Assembly: GCA_002081555.1 (NCBI GenBank)
Contig: KV920898.1
Location: forward strand, 29,367 to 93,366
Origin: Protostelium mycophagum
Taxonomy: Eukaryota > Evosea > Variosea > Protosteliida > Protosteliaceae
Direction: 5' to 3'
DNA: 64,000 bases
The position numbers were made by a program, and so were the translations under genes. The first letter of the stretch is position 1, and every line of letters begins with the position of its first letter. The notes under the pieces were generated by a model. That model did not search any database. It was not told the DNA's origin and saw only the letters and a program-made list of their open reading frames with translations. Below are positions 1 to 11,938 of the stretch, piece after piece.

Positions 1-939
1 TGAGCTCTCCTGTGAGATCTGATATGCCAAGCAGATAATCCATTGGTGTGATTGAAAAAATGAGACCCTGTAATTATTGTTCATGATGATCATTCATCAT
101 TAAAGAACATCATGACTCACTTTAGTATTGTCTTTTAACAAATCCTCTTGTGCTTTCTCTATTGATAATAGTTTTTGGTTCTGAAGATATTCGAGGAGTG
201 AAACAGCTTCCAGATATTCTTGAACACCAGGGCTAAACGCCCGTTGATATCTACAATATGTCAGCTTTTTGCTGGGAGATTTCGGTCAGCATGCACTTCT
301 TTTTGTTGCGCTGATGCGCTTGCATGAAAAAATATCACAGATGCAGGTGATTTTATGCACCTTTGCCGCAGATTCTCGCCGTTTCGCCATATTCCAGGGA
401 AAAAAAGAAAATGAGACTGCAATGCACTGCTGTCTCTGAAACATAGATGAGACTGACTTGAAATAATCTTGGCCTTCTAATTCCTCTGTGATCGTTTGGA
501 AGAGGCCATGTATTGGTACAAGCATCTCACCAGCTTGTGTCATTATATTCTCTGCTTCTGCGCCAGTCTCTGTTGGGTATCTTTTTGGATCAGAAGAGAT
601 CAAACAGAGAGGCTCACCTCAAAAGCAGAAAGATGAGTCTTTTGCTAGCTATTGTGATATCACGGCTGATTTTGACTAGTCTCTCTCTTCTATCATTCTG
701 TCGACGGTTCATCATTATTTCACCAAACATCACTATCAACCTGATCGTCCAACATCTTAGAATATTCTCTAAATTGTGTGATGATAGGTGTATCTTTTGA
801 TGTGTCTGGAGGCGCTATGATTGATAGTGAGCTAATATAATGGTTCATCCTAAACTTCACCTTGGGTGTCTTTGTTTCCTCTCTGTCTGTTGTTATTTCT
901 TGGGCGTCGTTCGTGTCCACCTTCCATGTTCCTCTTCAT
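1..939 (-). CDS. TSNAX: Translin-associated factor X (TRAX/TSNAX), 3' end outside window
   Basis: TRAX pairs with translin to form the C3PO RNase that acts on small RNAs and tRNA fragments. Spliced pieces give FREYSKMLDDQVD, then RLVKISRDITIASKR, then FSPGVQEYLEAVS, and at the window edge DYLLGISDLTGEL. These match the TRAX N-terminal helix, the RDIT motif, the SPGLQEYVEAVSF motif and the DYLLGVADLTGELMR motif. TRAX is preferred over translin because of the last two. The start at 939 opens a basic, Asn/Arg-rich N-terminus like that of animal TRAX. It is joined by a 46-nt intron to the body. A 36-nt intron lies at 698-733. The gene runs off the left edge, so the C-terminal helices are missing here. 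It is divergent from the small gene at 1138. Identity is firm; exon ends are inferred. Confidence 0.88.
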
Positions 940-1137
940 CTGATCTGATGTTTTCATTCAATTCATTATTTTTTTTGAAAAAGAAATCACAGATCAGATC
1001 ACATCAAAAGGGCTTCGATGTCTCAGAGGGCCTTTGAGATCGCCAAAAGGGTTCAAATCCCAACAAACCCAAGATTAAATTCCAGGTGAGTCTACCCGCC
1101 TTGCATCTTTTCATTCTACATCAGATGGCAACAACAG

Positions 1138-1566
1138 ATGGTGCCGGCTTTCAAGAGCTATTCTCTCAAACAGAGGCATGACCAATATTTGAAAGACAAC
1201 ACGATCAAGAGAGACCCAGGAGATGGATATTTAGTTAGAGAAGCTGACGGAACCAATCAGGTTGGAATTGTTATATTTTTTCTTCATGACTGAAAATCAC
1301 CAGTACCTTGTTTTGTCTGAACTGCCAAGTCCCAACATCAGGGATATTAAGCGTGAAATCGGGGGTAAAAGTCGAAGCAACTATCACGAATTTGATGGTA
1401 GATTCGTCTCGAAGAAGAGAATCGAATTTTTCAACACGCTTAAACGCGCACCAAATGCCTGGAAACGACACCTTGAGATTGCGGATCCTTTGTTCAAAGA
1501 TTATGTCTTCAAGTATGTAGGATTCTTCATCTCGTCTCTGATCTTGATTACAGCAAAAAGAAGTGA
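1138..1566 (+). CDS. Small basic protein of about 114 residues, unrecognised
   Basis: Three exons (1138-1260, 1304-1512, 1554-1566) splice in frame with GT-AG introns of 43 and 41 nt and give a 114-residue product ending in KKK. It is hydrophilic, rich in Lys/Arg, and holds the segments PSPNIRDIKREIGG and FFNTLKRAPNAWKRH. I see no signal peptide, membrane helix or zinc motif. I do not recognise the family. An earlier ATG at 1123 opens only a short frame, so the one at 1138 was chosen. The clean splicing and sensible phase argue that it is real. It converges on the RING gene, whose stop is at 1787. Confidence 0.5.
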
Positions 1567-1786
1567 TCACCCTCTAATAAAACAGCATTCAAATTTATTT
1601 CTGTACATTCTTTCTGTTATTTCTGTTGAGCTCACTGCCAAAAATCTAGATTCTATAGTATATCTTTCATTTTTTTTTAATTCTCTCAAAATCTTTCCAC
1701 GCTTTGTCGCACTGTAAACAAATCAGATTTATATTCCAGTAAATAAATGTGTGAGCTACAACATTTTCTTTTGCACCAGTAGGATG

Positions 1787-4700
1787 TCACAGAATAGAAT
1801 AATCACAAAATACGTTCTCTTCTGCGCTTACCACTGTTTCACTCTTGCTCTTGCTGTCATGCGATGTAGAGCGTCTGGGTCCTCTTGCAGGTTTGGTGTA
1901 ATTCTCTCTTAATGTAACGCTGTTGCTTGGTGTCCTGTCTCGAGAGAACAGCCCGGATCTGTTAAAAATTCCATTCGTTGTAGTCTGGGGTCGTGCCGTT
2001 GTAGATGTTCCGCTGTTCCCTGCAGCCAGGGGTCGTACCGTTGTAGATGTCCCACTGTTCACTACAGTCGGGGGTCGTGACGTCGTAGATGTTCCGCTGT
2101 TCGCTACAGCCGAGGGTCGTGCCGTTGTAGATGTTCCACTGTGGGATGTAATTGGTCGGGTTATGGTAGATGGTGATCGTGACATCGGGGGTCGTGTTGA
2201 AGGGGGGGATTGTATTGTAGTCAAAGGTCTTATCGTTGTAGATGAGGTCCGTGAGGTTGTAGGGGTTCTTGAGGATGGAGATGGTGTCTCCCTGCTCGTT
2301 CTGAGTGGTCTTCTCTCATCCCTCTGGTTCATAATGTCTTGTGATGCCTATTTTTGTGAATAGAAAACACAGGTGAGAAGAGTGTGACATACTTGTCCGA
2401 ATGGGTCGGCATTTTGCCTTCTCCTTATCTGTTCCTCTCTCCTGTTTGGAAGACTGACATTGTTGTTATGCCTCGTTGAATTTGACGCTGGCAAAACGGG
2501 TACAACAATCTACAACGTGTCATGATTCCGTAGGAATTGTAGAGGGTTAAATACCTGATTCATATTGAGTGAGGACATCCCGTGAGTCAGACGATTGCTG
2601 TTCCTCAGTATATTTGCCACTTCAGGTGACATCCTGTCAAGAGATAAGGTGTCATGATATGAAATAAGACATCAATAGTATAAATATAACTCACGTGAGA
2701 GTGTTGGGGCGGCGGTTGCGAGGTCTTTCGTTACTGTTCGTTCTTGTACCACTCCTAGATCTTGAGGGCCCAGTGCTTCTCCTGGGAACAGCGGGTCGTG
2801 GAGGATCGAGAGCTGTCAGATCCAGTACGGATCTGGAGCTTCTACTCCTACTTCTGCTTCTCGTGCGGTGTGTCACACGCTCAGCGCCTTCTTCTGTATT
2901 TACTGGAGAAAGATCTTGGAATTCGTCTGAAGACGAGGAGCTATGTGGTGTCAAAAAAGGTTGGTTGTAGATTGATCGAACTACCTCGCTTCTGCAATTT
3001 CGCTGTCATCAATAAAATCGTCCTCTTCCTCTACAACGAGCTCGTCATCTCCTGATTCCCAGTAAAATTCGTCGTTGTAGTCCATCTTTTATTTATAAAT
3101 ATTATTTTTAGAGTTGGCACATCAAAAATAAACGCGTCCTTCACCTCTTGTTTCTTCGCGGCCACTTTGATTGTGCGAGATTTTTTGTCTTTGTCTGACG
3201 ATTTTAAAAATTGGCTCTCAATGGTTTTGAATTCCAACTTGCACAGCGGACACCTGTTCATCATAAGAAAGCATCACTTCGTGATGGGGAGTTTTTTTCA
3301 TTCGGCTTCCACCGATGATGTGATGACGTCATGATGACTCACGTGTTGGTCTTCAAGCTCCAAGTCTTGATGCACACAAAGCAGAATTTATGGTCACAGC
3401 AATCTACAACGCCCCTCTCGCTGATCGGCTGCAAGCATATCGGGCAACTGTCCTCTTCTTTTTCCTCGAATTTTCCGTCTTTCTCAGATTCTTCCTCGAC
3501 TTTTCCTTCTCTTTTCTCTGACTTTCCCGTGAATTTTCCCTCTTTTTTCTCGCATTTCTTTGGCTTGGAAATGGGTATTACGTCATCGTTCGTCACGATC
3601 CAAGGGCTAGGCGTTAACAGTTTGTCAATATCTAGTGTCTGTGCTGTCATCAATATAAACCAGACCGTTTTGAAAGGAAAGATTTTCGTGCGAGATTGTG
3701 AGGCGCCTTTGATTATAAATATAGTCGTGTTTTGCAGCTTTGCCGTCGAGTGTGATATCTTGACATCTGACATACGTCATCGAGGTTGGCACGACGGGGT
3801 CTTGGGGGTGAGTCGGTGAGATCTACTCTCTCCTTTCGTTTCACTTTTTTCTTTTCCATTATTATTTCTGGATTAATTTCCATTATTTTTTCTGGATTAA
3901 TTTCCATCATTTTTTCCATCTTTTTTTCGTGATTTTTTACTTCTTTTCGGGGAGTTGGCACTATTTCCGATCAGAATTTATTTACACAGTTATATATTCG
4001 GAGAGATAAAAATGTGAATTAATTCACCCCGCTTTTTCGGTGAGAAATCTTGAGTACAGTCGAGATCATCTTCGCTCAGATATAACCTTCTAATCGAACT
4101 CCTCTCGTCCTCGATTTCCTCTTTGCCATCTACAACGAATGCCGGAGTTTCGTCGTTTTTCGACGGAGTTTCTGGTGTCTCAAACTTTCGTGACAGAAGG
4201 GGTGAGATGTCTAATACTGATGTCTCCAGAATAGATTCATTCTTTTCATCCACCTTTTTCGTGTTAATGATCAATCTCTGACGTCATATGACGTCATCGT
4301 GGCACTCACTGGCTCCTGTGTAGATTGTAACACGTCATCTCTTATGATGTCATCCACATCATTTATCTTCTCTTCCTCAGGTGTCTACAAGATTGAGTTG
4401 AGATGAACATTCTTTGAATAAGTTTATAAATTTCTGTACAATAAGTTACCATTTGAGTTGGCATCTCATAAATATTCTGGGAAGATTCACAAAATTTTTC
4501 TTCCACCATAGAAGGAATTTTCTGAGAATTTTCTGTCTGGTTTTCTGGTTGTGGGAAGATGTTATCCATTGTGGTATCCAGTTGTGTCGGAGGACAAAAC
4601 ACCTCTTCAGTTGTAGAATCTACTTGTGTCGGGGGGCAACTGAAATTCTCCATCGTAGTATCCAATTGTGTTGGGGGGCACACAAAGTCATCTGTCGTTG

Positions 4701-6884
4701 TAGAATCGACCTGTGTCGGGGGACAAGAGAATTGTTCAGTTGTAGAATCCATTTGGGTCGGGGGACAAGAGAATTGGTCAGTTGTAGAATCGACTTGTGT
4801 CGGGGGACAGATATTTTCCATTGTCGTATCCAATTGTGGTACAGAATCGACCTGTGTCGGGGGACAGGCAAATTGCTCAGTTGTAGAATCCATTTGGGTC
4901 GGGGGACAAGAGAATTGGTCAGTTGTAGAATCTACTTGTGTCGGGGGGCACGACAAGCTCTCAAATGTCGTGTTGAGCTGTGTTGGGGGGCAGCCAAACT
5001 GTTCAGTTGTAGATTCGATCTGTGTTGGGGGGCAACTAAAGTCGTCCGTTTGAGTCGGGGGACACACAAACTGTTCAGTTGTAGAATCTACTTGTGTTGG
5101 GGGGCAACTGAAATTCTCCATTGTAGTGTCCAATTGTGTTGGGGGGCAGTCGTCACGTGACTCGACCGGAACGAATGTACCCGTGTTATCGGCTTGACTC
5201 TCTACAATGTGGTCAGAATCTCCCGAAATTTCGGAGAAAACTCACCGACAAGTTGTGTGGGCGGGCACCCCGGAGTTACGTTCAGAGCGTAATCTATTTC
5301 TCTGATTTTTCTCGGTGGTGATTCCCAGAACGAAGTATTCAAGTCTACAGATTGAGTGGGGGGACAACTCTCTGTCTTGTCCTGTTCAGAAAATTCTTGG
5401 AATGTTCTGGGGGGTTGTGCTGATGTGATGGGACTCGAGCTTGATAGTTCATTTGAAGAAGGTTGTGTTGGCTGCTCGTGAATTTGTTCAAACTTTGTAT
5501 TCTGACGTGGATCTATTTTTGTCAGGGAGTAAAAGCAATGTCGCAGTCATTTCTCCCGCCAAAACAGCAAATGACGTGCCTGTGGAAAATGTTGAAGAAA
5601 ATAATAAATCAATTGGAAAATATTTAGAAGATGTTTAACAATACAAACCTGTTGGGGGGGTTGATTGTAGATAGTCATCTGTATTTTCATGGAAAAGCAC
5701 TCTCCTCACTGATAATCCCTGTGTGGGAGGACATGAATCTTGCGTCCCGCCTTTTAATGGTCATTCAAATTTCAAAAATGTACATAAAAAAGATGACAAG
5801 TCAAATACCTGAAGGAGAGGACAAGGAGGGGTGTAACGGTGTGGGTGGAAGTGTAGATGGACTTTCTATGGGTGAATATAGAGTACCTTGTGTACATGCC
5901 AACTGACACGTGTCAATCTGACATATTGAAAATTCCATGAGAATTCACCTCATCTTCTTGGAAAGTTGGAAATAAAGCCTTTTTTCTTGGCAAGCTTGGT
6001 GGTGAAAATTGTACTTCCTGCTTACATCATGATTGAGTTATAGACATGCATACCTTATTCACAGTGCTGTTGTCTGAAAGAGGTCTTGGCATTTGGGTTT
6101 GTGACTCTTCTTCATGGTTTACCACATCGTCTTCTGTCTTTGTATTCGTCTCATCCTTTATAAATGTGAACGAATGAATAGAAATAAAGACAAACCTCTG
6201 ATGACTCATCGACAATCTCCTCCTCGCTCTCCTCTAATTGATTCTGTTGATCAACGTCTTCATTTTGAACGACTGCCTCAATTGCCTGCTTCCTTTTTTG
6301 AGGAGGGGAAGATGGCTCTTCTGTATGATCTGATGAGTCCTCGTCGTGAATCTCCTCTTCGTCATTTTCTTTTGGGCCTATGGACAATCAATACGACATC
6401 CATGGGTTTTGATCAAATTGATGACTGACTTGTCTTCAACTTCTTTAATGGTGACTCCTCTGCTCTGCCACTCTCTTCGCTATCATCCTCGATCTCTTTC
6501 TTTGATTTACTGATGGTATCCAATTTTGTTTGTGATCGAGTCCTTGGCTGAAAACATCAAAGATGGCGAGAGGTTCTTTATTACCTTTCTGGTTCGCGTA
6601 TTTTGTGTATCAATTTCATCTTCTGATAGATCGCTGTCTTCCTCAGGTCTCGAACTGCGTCTATTATTTTTGTTTCGAGAACTTGATCTCTTTCTGTTCG
6701 TGCTCTGTCGGGATATTGGATCGCTCTTCGTCCTCTTCATTTTTTTGGGTGTGATCTCCTCCTTCTTTTTTTCTTGGCTCGTTCGCAAGCGGGTGTTGTG
6801 TGATTTGGGTTCTGTCTCTTCATATTCCTCATCTTTATCGCCCTTTGTGCGAGATCGCTTTCTTCGCAGAGTCAGCGGCGGCAT
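1787..6884 (-). CDS. RING-finger protein with CPPTQ repeats and Ser/Thr-rich tail repeats
   Basis: A multi-exon minus-strand gene. The N-terminal exons (from 6884) are basic then acidic, and look disordered. Next comes an array of 14-residue units, CPPTQ[VLM]D[ST]TTEQF[SV], encoded at about 4570-5150, with further CPPTQ copies near 5260, 5350 and 5725. After acidic linkers there is a C3HC4 RING finger split by an intron. It starts CPICLQPISERGVVDCC, continues HKFCFVC, and ends CPLCKLEFKTI (3250-3450). A Glu/Asp stretch, an Arg-Ser segment (2691-2954) and a second 14-residue array, NSGTSTTARP-like (1990-2200), follow. RING domains usually recruit E2 enzymes, so an E3 ubiquitin ligase is the best guess. 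The repeated TQ resembles an ATM/ATR-type SQ/TQ cluster (inference). It could be two genes, but I see no convincing internal start or stop. Confidence 0.7.
1990..2170. repeat. 42-bp coding tandem repeat, array B of the RING gene
   Basis: GTTGTAGAT or GTCGTAGAT starts at 1998, 2040, 2082 and 2124, an exact 42-bp period. On the minus strand it encodes the 14-residue unit NSGTSTT[AVS]RP plus four variable residues. The third copy has GTCGTAGA in place of GTTGTAGA. Degenerate copies carry on to about 2240. Confidence 0.9.
4570..5150. repeat. 42-bp coding tandem repeat, array A (CPPTQ) of the RING gene
   Basis: About fourteen units. GTTGTAGAAT recurs at 4697, 4739 and 4781, a 42-bp period, and again further along. 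On the minus strand each unit encodes CPPTQ followed by VDSTTEQFS or a close variant. The period is preserved except for a few short units such as CPPTQTDDF. Nucleotide identity between units is high, so the array was homogenised recently. Confidence 0.93.
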
Positions 6885-7103
6885 GAGGGGCCACTCAGTG
6901 GCACCAGGTGTTGTCTATCAAAAAATGGTGGTTCTTGATTCGCAAATCTCCCCATTGAACTTTCCCCACAAAAAATTGGTTGTAGAATCGCAGAATTTAT
7001 TTTAAATTTTATTTTGCGCGCCACTGACAAAATATCCAAGTGGCAGGCTCTTAAGAGGATGATGATGATGAGGCGTCATCTTTTATTCACAGGTTGCCGT
7101 TCT

Positions 7104-10100
7104 CTATTGCGAGTGTTCGAATTCTTCAAACTTCTTTTTGAGTGGTGTTGGTGCATCTTCTGCATCAAAATTGAGCCGTTTCCTTGGCCTGTTTGTTGAC
7201 TTTGGGCTGTTGACTTTCACGTTGATCATGTGCAATCCTGAACCATTCAATTTCAAATATTCAAAAAGGCGGGAAACTCACCCTTCGCTGGGCTCTCCCC
7301 CACTGAGTAGTAGTTTGTGACGGGGGCTCTGTTCGGAGTTGTAGATGGGTGATTTGATCTCTGCTTCATAGGTGATAAGTATACGTTTGCATTCAGTTTT
7401 GTGGGGGACTGCAGCGGTGCGGTTGCTGTCTCGTCTGTCTCATTGCGAGTATCCTGTATGACGTCATCACTTGTCAAATTTCTATATTTGGAAGGAAATT
7501 CAGAGAAAAATCATCTGATCGAAATTTCCCGGGAATCTACCTGTGGAAATTCTAGTAGAACTTGCTCCATGACGGGGATGTAGAAGGTGTTATAGAAGGC
7601 GATGATATCTCTTCTGTTGGCAGGTGAATCCATCAGTACCTCTCTGAATATCTTAGAGTTACACTGCGCTTGTGTTTTGTACTGATCGATGATCATGCGG
7701 AAGGTGATGTTGCTTGCTCCTGTCACCTGATCGTCTTAGAATTCCACGACTTACAAGTTTTGTCAAGCGAATGAAGATTATAAAAACTCTGCTGAGGATA
7801 TAGATGATCACCTTGGAAACGCCATAGACTGAGCACATGATGATCTGGTCTAAATGTCTGTTTTTCAACAGACCAGGTCTGAACACGATGACATGCATCA
7901 CTGCCTGCCATACTTGACTGTACACCTGTCATAAGATGTCAACCCTCTGCCGGTCATACAACGAGATACTCCCATTGTTTTCTGAATCATTGCGGTCGCA
8001 TAGCAACACAAAAATGTCTCAAAAAATCACGACAAAAATGACGTGTGATGACGTATAACCTGATTGGAAAGTTTCAATTTGTTGCACAAGTCCCTCGCTC
8101 GATTTGAGGCCACGTGTGATGTCTTTCTGTAAAATAACTGCAAGATGTCAGAACTATAGGATGACATATGTCAGACTGACGTCTAGAGAATGTGAGAAGG
8201 GGGTTTTTCTCCCTGGCCGTGGAGACTCCATTGTTGTCCTTGATTTCATCTGAATGAAACATCAGTCAAATAAATTTTCATGAGGGTTTTCATCGTGCTT
8301 CTTACCGCAAAACTTCACGGTAAAAAACGCGAATTTTACCGTCTCAATTCTTCAATTGAACTATGCGTATTCGCTTTAATGCGGCATAGCCGCAGCACAA
8401 CATTCTTTATGTCAGATTTTTGAACTCCAATACTCACAGGTGAGGCCAGAGCCGCCATCGCGTTCTCTCTCTTGATCGGAACACTGTTTCCTGAGACTAA
8501 ATGGTTGTACAACATCTGCATATCCGGCATAGATGAAGGCAGTAAGCCGAATAGTGATGACCCATCTTCCCATCCTAATTGCTCTATGATCGTCTCTTCG
8601 GTCTGTACCAAGTGCCGTATGATGGTCTTTGGCAGCTGTAAAAACAATAAATTTCAACATAATTATCTCAGCCTTCGAATCGAATTTTTACACAAAGAAA
8701 AAATTTAAATTGATAAAAAATAATTATTTACCTCGGGCTCGTTTCTGACCACGTTTTCGATTATCTTGGTGTAATGAAAAGGCTCCATCTCAAATAGCCT
8801 CAAGAAGTAGGGAAACTCAAGCCTCTCCATCTGGTAAGCGGACGCTACCACGTCTAAACAGCAAGCCAAGAGACTCCTGTGGAAGATGTCGTGTGATAAG
8901 AGGGTGGAAAAGTTGTCTTGTTTTAATCTGCTCTCCTCCCCGATGAGCATATGCTCCAGAACCTTGTAATAAAATTTGACAGCCAGTGTGATGCGACCTT
9001 GCTCGATAAGTTCCGTGTCCCTCACTTTGTCTGGGTAATTTCAGCCGAATTTCCATGAGATTTCCGTGGAATTTCAGGTGAATTTCACCTGTGAGAGTTT
9101 GGATCCTCTTCTCGATATTGCCGCGCATGTCACCAGACGCGACTTGAAAATATCGCAGAAGATTGTCACTCGGTTCTTCTGGCCTGTTCAGCAGTGTCTG
9201 CTGCAGCCACAACACGTGGTCGATTGTAGACGAGATGGCATTTTGAGCATTTACAGCCTCTATCTGTGCTGCTCCTCTGAACGGTGAAGAGAGGATCATC
9301 TGTGTATTAATTATTATTTTTATTTAGAACTGACTACACAACATAAATATTGAAATGGAAAATAAAATCTACGTACGTGATCTTGAAGAGGTCTGCTATG
9401 TGGGTAATAAGATGGCTGCATCTTGGATGGTGTTCCGATCTGCTCTATCTGATCTATAAATAGCCTCTCATCTAGGTCTCCAGATGCGTAATACATAAGT
9501 TCGTATTCTTTGTTCATCCCGATCCGATTCCGGGCGAGGTACTCCCTCTCCAACAGATTATCAAAATATAACCTGGGAAATATCGGGATTGGATTATGTA
9601 GATGATTACGATTTCGGAATAGGAAGAAGAATTGGAAGGTAGGAAATCAGACTTACACGTCATCACGGGGGACTTCGTCGTACCGCAGGATTTTAGTCTT
9701 TCCAAACTAAAAGAATTGTGAGTCAATTTCTCTGATTTGAAATTTAATTTTGTCCCAGAAAATGAATTTTGTGTCATGATAAATCGCATTAAAATGTAAT
9801 GCGATGGAGCAACTTTAAGTGACAAGATCGTTGAGCGCTGCTCTACGAATAGTTGGGAGGTCATACAAAACATCTTCATCATCGTGTGTTGACATTCTGC
9901 AGATAGAGGTGATGTCTATTGTTGCCCTCATCTGATTCCATTTGGCCACAAGAGAATATTCACTTACCAATTTAGCAAAAGGACCGAAAAGTCTATTCTG
10001 CACTTCGAGCACTTCAGAATAATTTGCTTTGAAAATAGTGCAGAGGTAAGGCAGGTTGTTCTTCCCTGCAAAGTTATCAGACAGCTGTCAACGAGGAGAA

Positions 10101-11376
10101 TTTATCTTTTGTGCGAAGCTCCTTTGTGACAAAAAGCTGTGATAGAAATGTTTTGATTTCGTGTTGTTATTTTTGATTCACCAAGGACGCAAAAAAGACG
10201 AAATCTTTATAAATGATGACGTCACTCACCCTCAGGGGCAGCCACCGGTTGAGCGATGACATCTTCCTCTCTTAATAATGCGATACTCGCAGCGTTGGAA
10301 GCGATAATGGATGGGTCCTGTAGAGACACTAACCTGTGGCTCTCTGGTGCGTGCACAAATACAAAATTCATGCAGCACAAGAGCATGTGGTATGTGTTTA
10401 CAAAGTCGATAGAAATACCGGGAAGAAGGCGTCCTGATGGCGTCATTGTTTGTACAAAGAATCTTCGAGATGACTTTTATGTCCTCGCAGCAGTACGACT
10501 ACTTCGATATAGACACAAAAAGTGATACTTGGCAACAAAGCTGCAGTATTTTATGGCGTAATGTGATTGCTCATCCTCAAACAATAAAAGATGGATGTAG
10601 ATCAAGTTGCAAACCTTTAACAACCAGAAATAGAAGCCAACCGAAAGAAAAGACTAAATACTGTTCTGAGCGGTCTCCTCTAAAACTGTTTCATGTTTCA
10701 GATCATGTGATCATATCGTTTCGACTCACTTTGGTCTTCTCTCCGCTTCAGACGGCATCTTCAATAGCTCTGCGTACATCTTCTCGTATTTGTAATATAG
10801 ACATGTTAACACGATCCATTTCCTCTTTAATTGGGTTAAATGTTCTTCATGATCATCTGATAGGGAGACGATGGTCAAAAAGACCTTCATTTTCTCAAAG
10901 AAGTCTACGATTCTGTTAAAGTCAGGAAGGTTTGTCGCAGAGAAAGAGCTACCGAATGTCGACGGCTCTAAGAAGGGTTGACAGGGCCAAGGAGTACCTT
11001 TGAAACCATAAGCTCCTGCGTTGGTCTGCTTAAGAAAATACTCACCTATCATCTGTACGACAGGCGACATGGAGAGCGTACGGGATCCATTGTGTCGGCT
11101 ATTTCAAGATTAAATTTCACGATGATGGATATGATCACCTGTTGATCCTTGGGAACTTCCATGAGTATCTGCCAAGCACCTTTCTGTGTCATCCCATCCA
11201 CATTGAGCTTAGCACATAATAGGTCGAATTTGGTGCGAAGATCCTTAGATTGTGGCCTGTTATTGTGAATTAGAATAAAGATTGCATACATACGAATCCT
11301 GTGAGCCATTAGACTGAGATTCCGGCAATTGAGATGAAGAAGCCAAACTCTCGAAAGTCGGTTTCACATCCTCCAT
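7104..11376 (-). CDS. RB1-like: Retinoblastoma-family pocket protein
   Basis: RB proteins bind E2F/DP and repress S-phase genes until phosphorylated by cyclin-CDK. The start at 11376 gives MEDVKPTFESLASS. RB-N follows with NLPDFNRIVDFFEKMK. Pocket A is clear: KEYELMYY, SDNLLRYF, KFYYKVLEHML, SHDIFHRSLLACCLDVV and LEFPYFLRLFEMEPFHY. Pocket B has LLKNRHLDQIIMCSVYGV, which matches the animal RB RDRHLDQIMMCSMYG helix, then TFRMIIDQYKTQ and IIAFYNTFYIPVMEQ. The C-terminal domain has LNANVYLSPMK and YSVGESPA, then KKKFEEFEHSQ and a stop at 7104. SP and TP sites suit CDK control. Many introns interrupt it. Two E2F-like sites lie about 190-210 bp upstream. Identity is very secure. Confidence 0.95.
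8380..8394. repeat. GCGG palindrome (dispersed hairpin)
   Basis: TGCGGCATAGCCGCA, perfect 6-bp arms with a 3-nt loop, in an intron of the RB gene. Confidence 0.85.
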
Positions 11377-11938
11377 TTTTAAGTGTGTTCTAAACTTGCT
11401 TCAGATCAGGCCAAGATACTTGGTATTATGTCATATTAGATGAATAAGCAGCCAAGATTCATCGAGTCACTGAATGAGCATCGCTATGTTGTTCTTACCC
11501 ACTCTTAGACGTGCTGAGGGATCAAGCAGGAAGGTGCCCTTCTTCGCAAACTGGTTTTCTTCCCGCCTGAAATCAATATTCTCCCGCCAAAACCAACCGT
11601 TCATGGAACAAGCCACAGAAGTTGGCAGAAATCTTCCAAGCTTGGCGCCTGCTTCTGCCTTACACTGTTACTTGGGCAGTGTGCAGCGATCAATGCAGGG
11701 ATGAAATGCATAGCCGTGGCAATGAGACGTGTTCAAGAAGATGATATAATGTAGTGTAAAATCCACATGTATGGAAGCATCAGATCACAACATGGCAATG
11801 CTCACGTTTCACTCCAAAGTTCATGTTCCACCAGCAAAGAATCAAGTAGAAAAGAAGACAAGACACTTTTTTCCGCTGGTATATTTCCCTCTCCAAATAG
11901 CGGATGGCCACAGCAGTAATATATGCGAGACAAAGTCT
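11377..11938. other. RB promoter and eIF5A 3' region, no gene seen
   Basis: About 560 bases between the RB start and the eIF5A stop. Short plus-strand ORFs here have no recognisable protein. The E2F-like pair at 11555-11592 is the only notable signal. Confidence 0.5.
11555..11592. promoter_or_regulatory. Two E2F-like sites upstream of the RB gene
   Basis: TTTTCTTCCCGCC at 11555-11567 and CTCCCGCCAAAA at 11581-11592 both hold TCCCGCC, the core of the E2F/DP consensus TTTSSCGC. They sit 180-215 bp upstream of the RB start codon at 11376. Binding is inferred. The same core also occurs inside genes elsewhere in the window, so it is not promoter-specific. Confidence 0.4.

Noticed and set aside
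1923-2363. Plus-strand ORF rich in Val and Asp repeats
   Set aside because: Antisense of the NSGTSTTARP array of the RING gene.
4414-5160. Long plus-strand ORFs with Cys/Gly-rich repeats
   Set aside because: They are antisense of the CPPTQ array, kept open only because of the 42-bp period.
8380-8394. GCGG palindromes as Rho-independent terminators
   Set aside because: No T-run follows, they lie in introns in both orientations, and the genome is eukaryotic.
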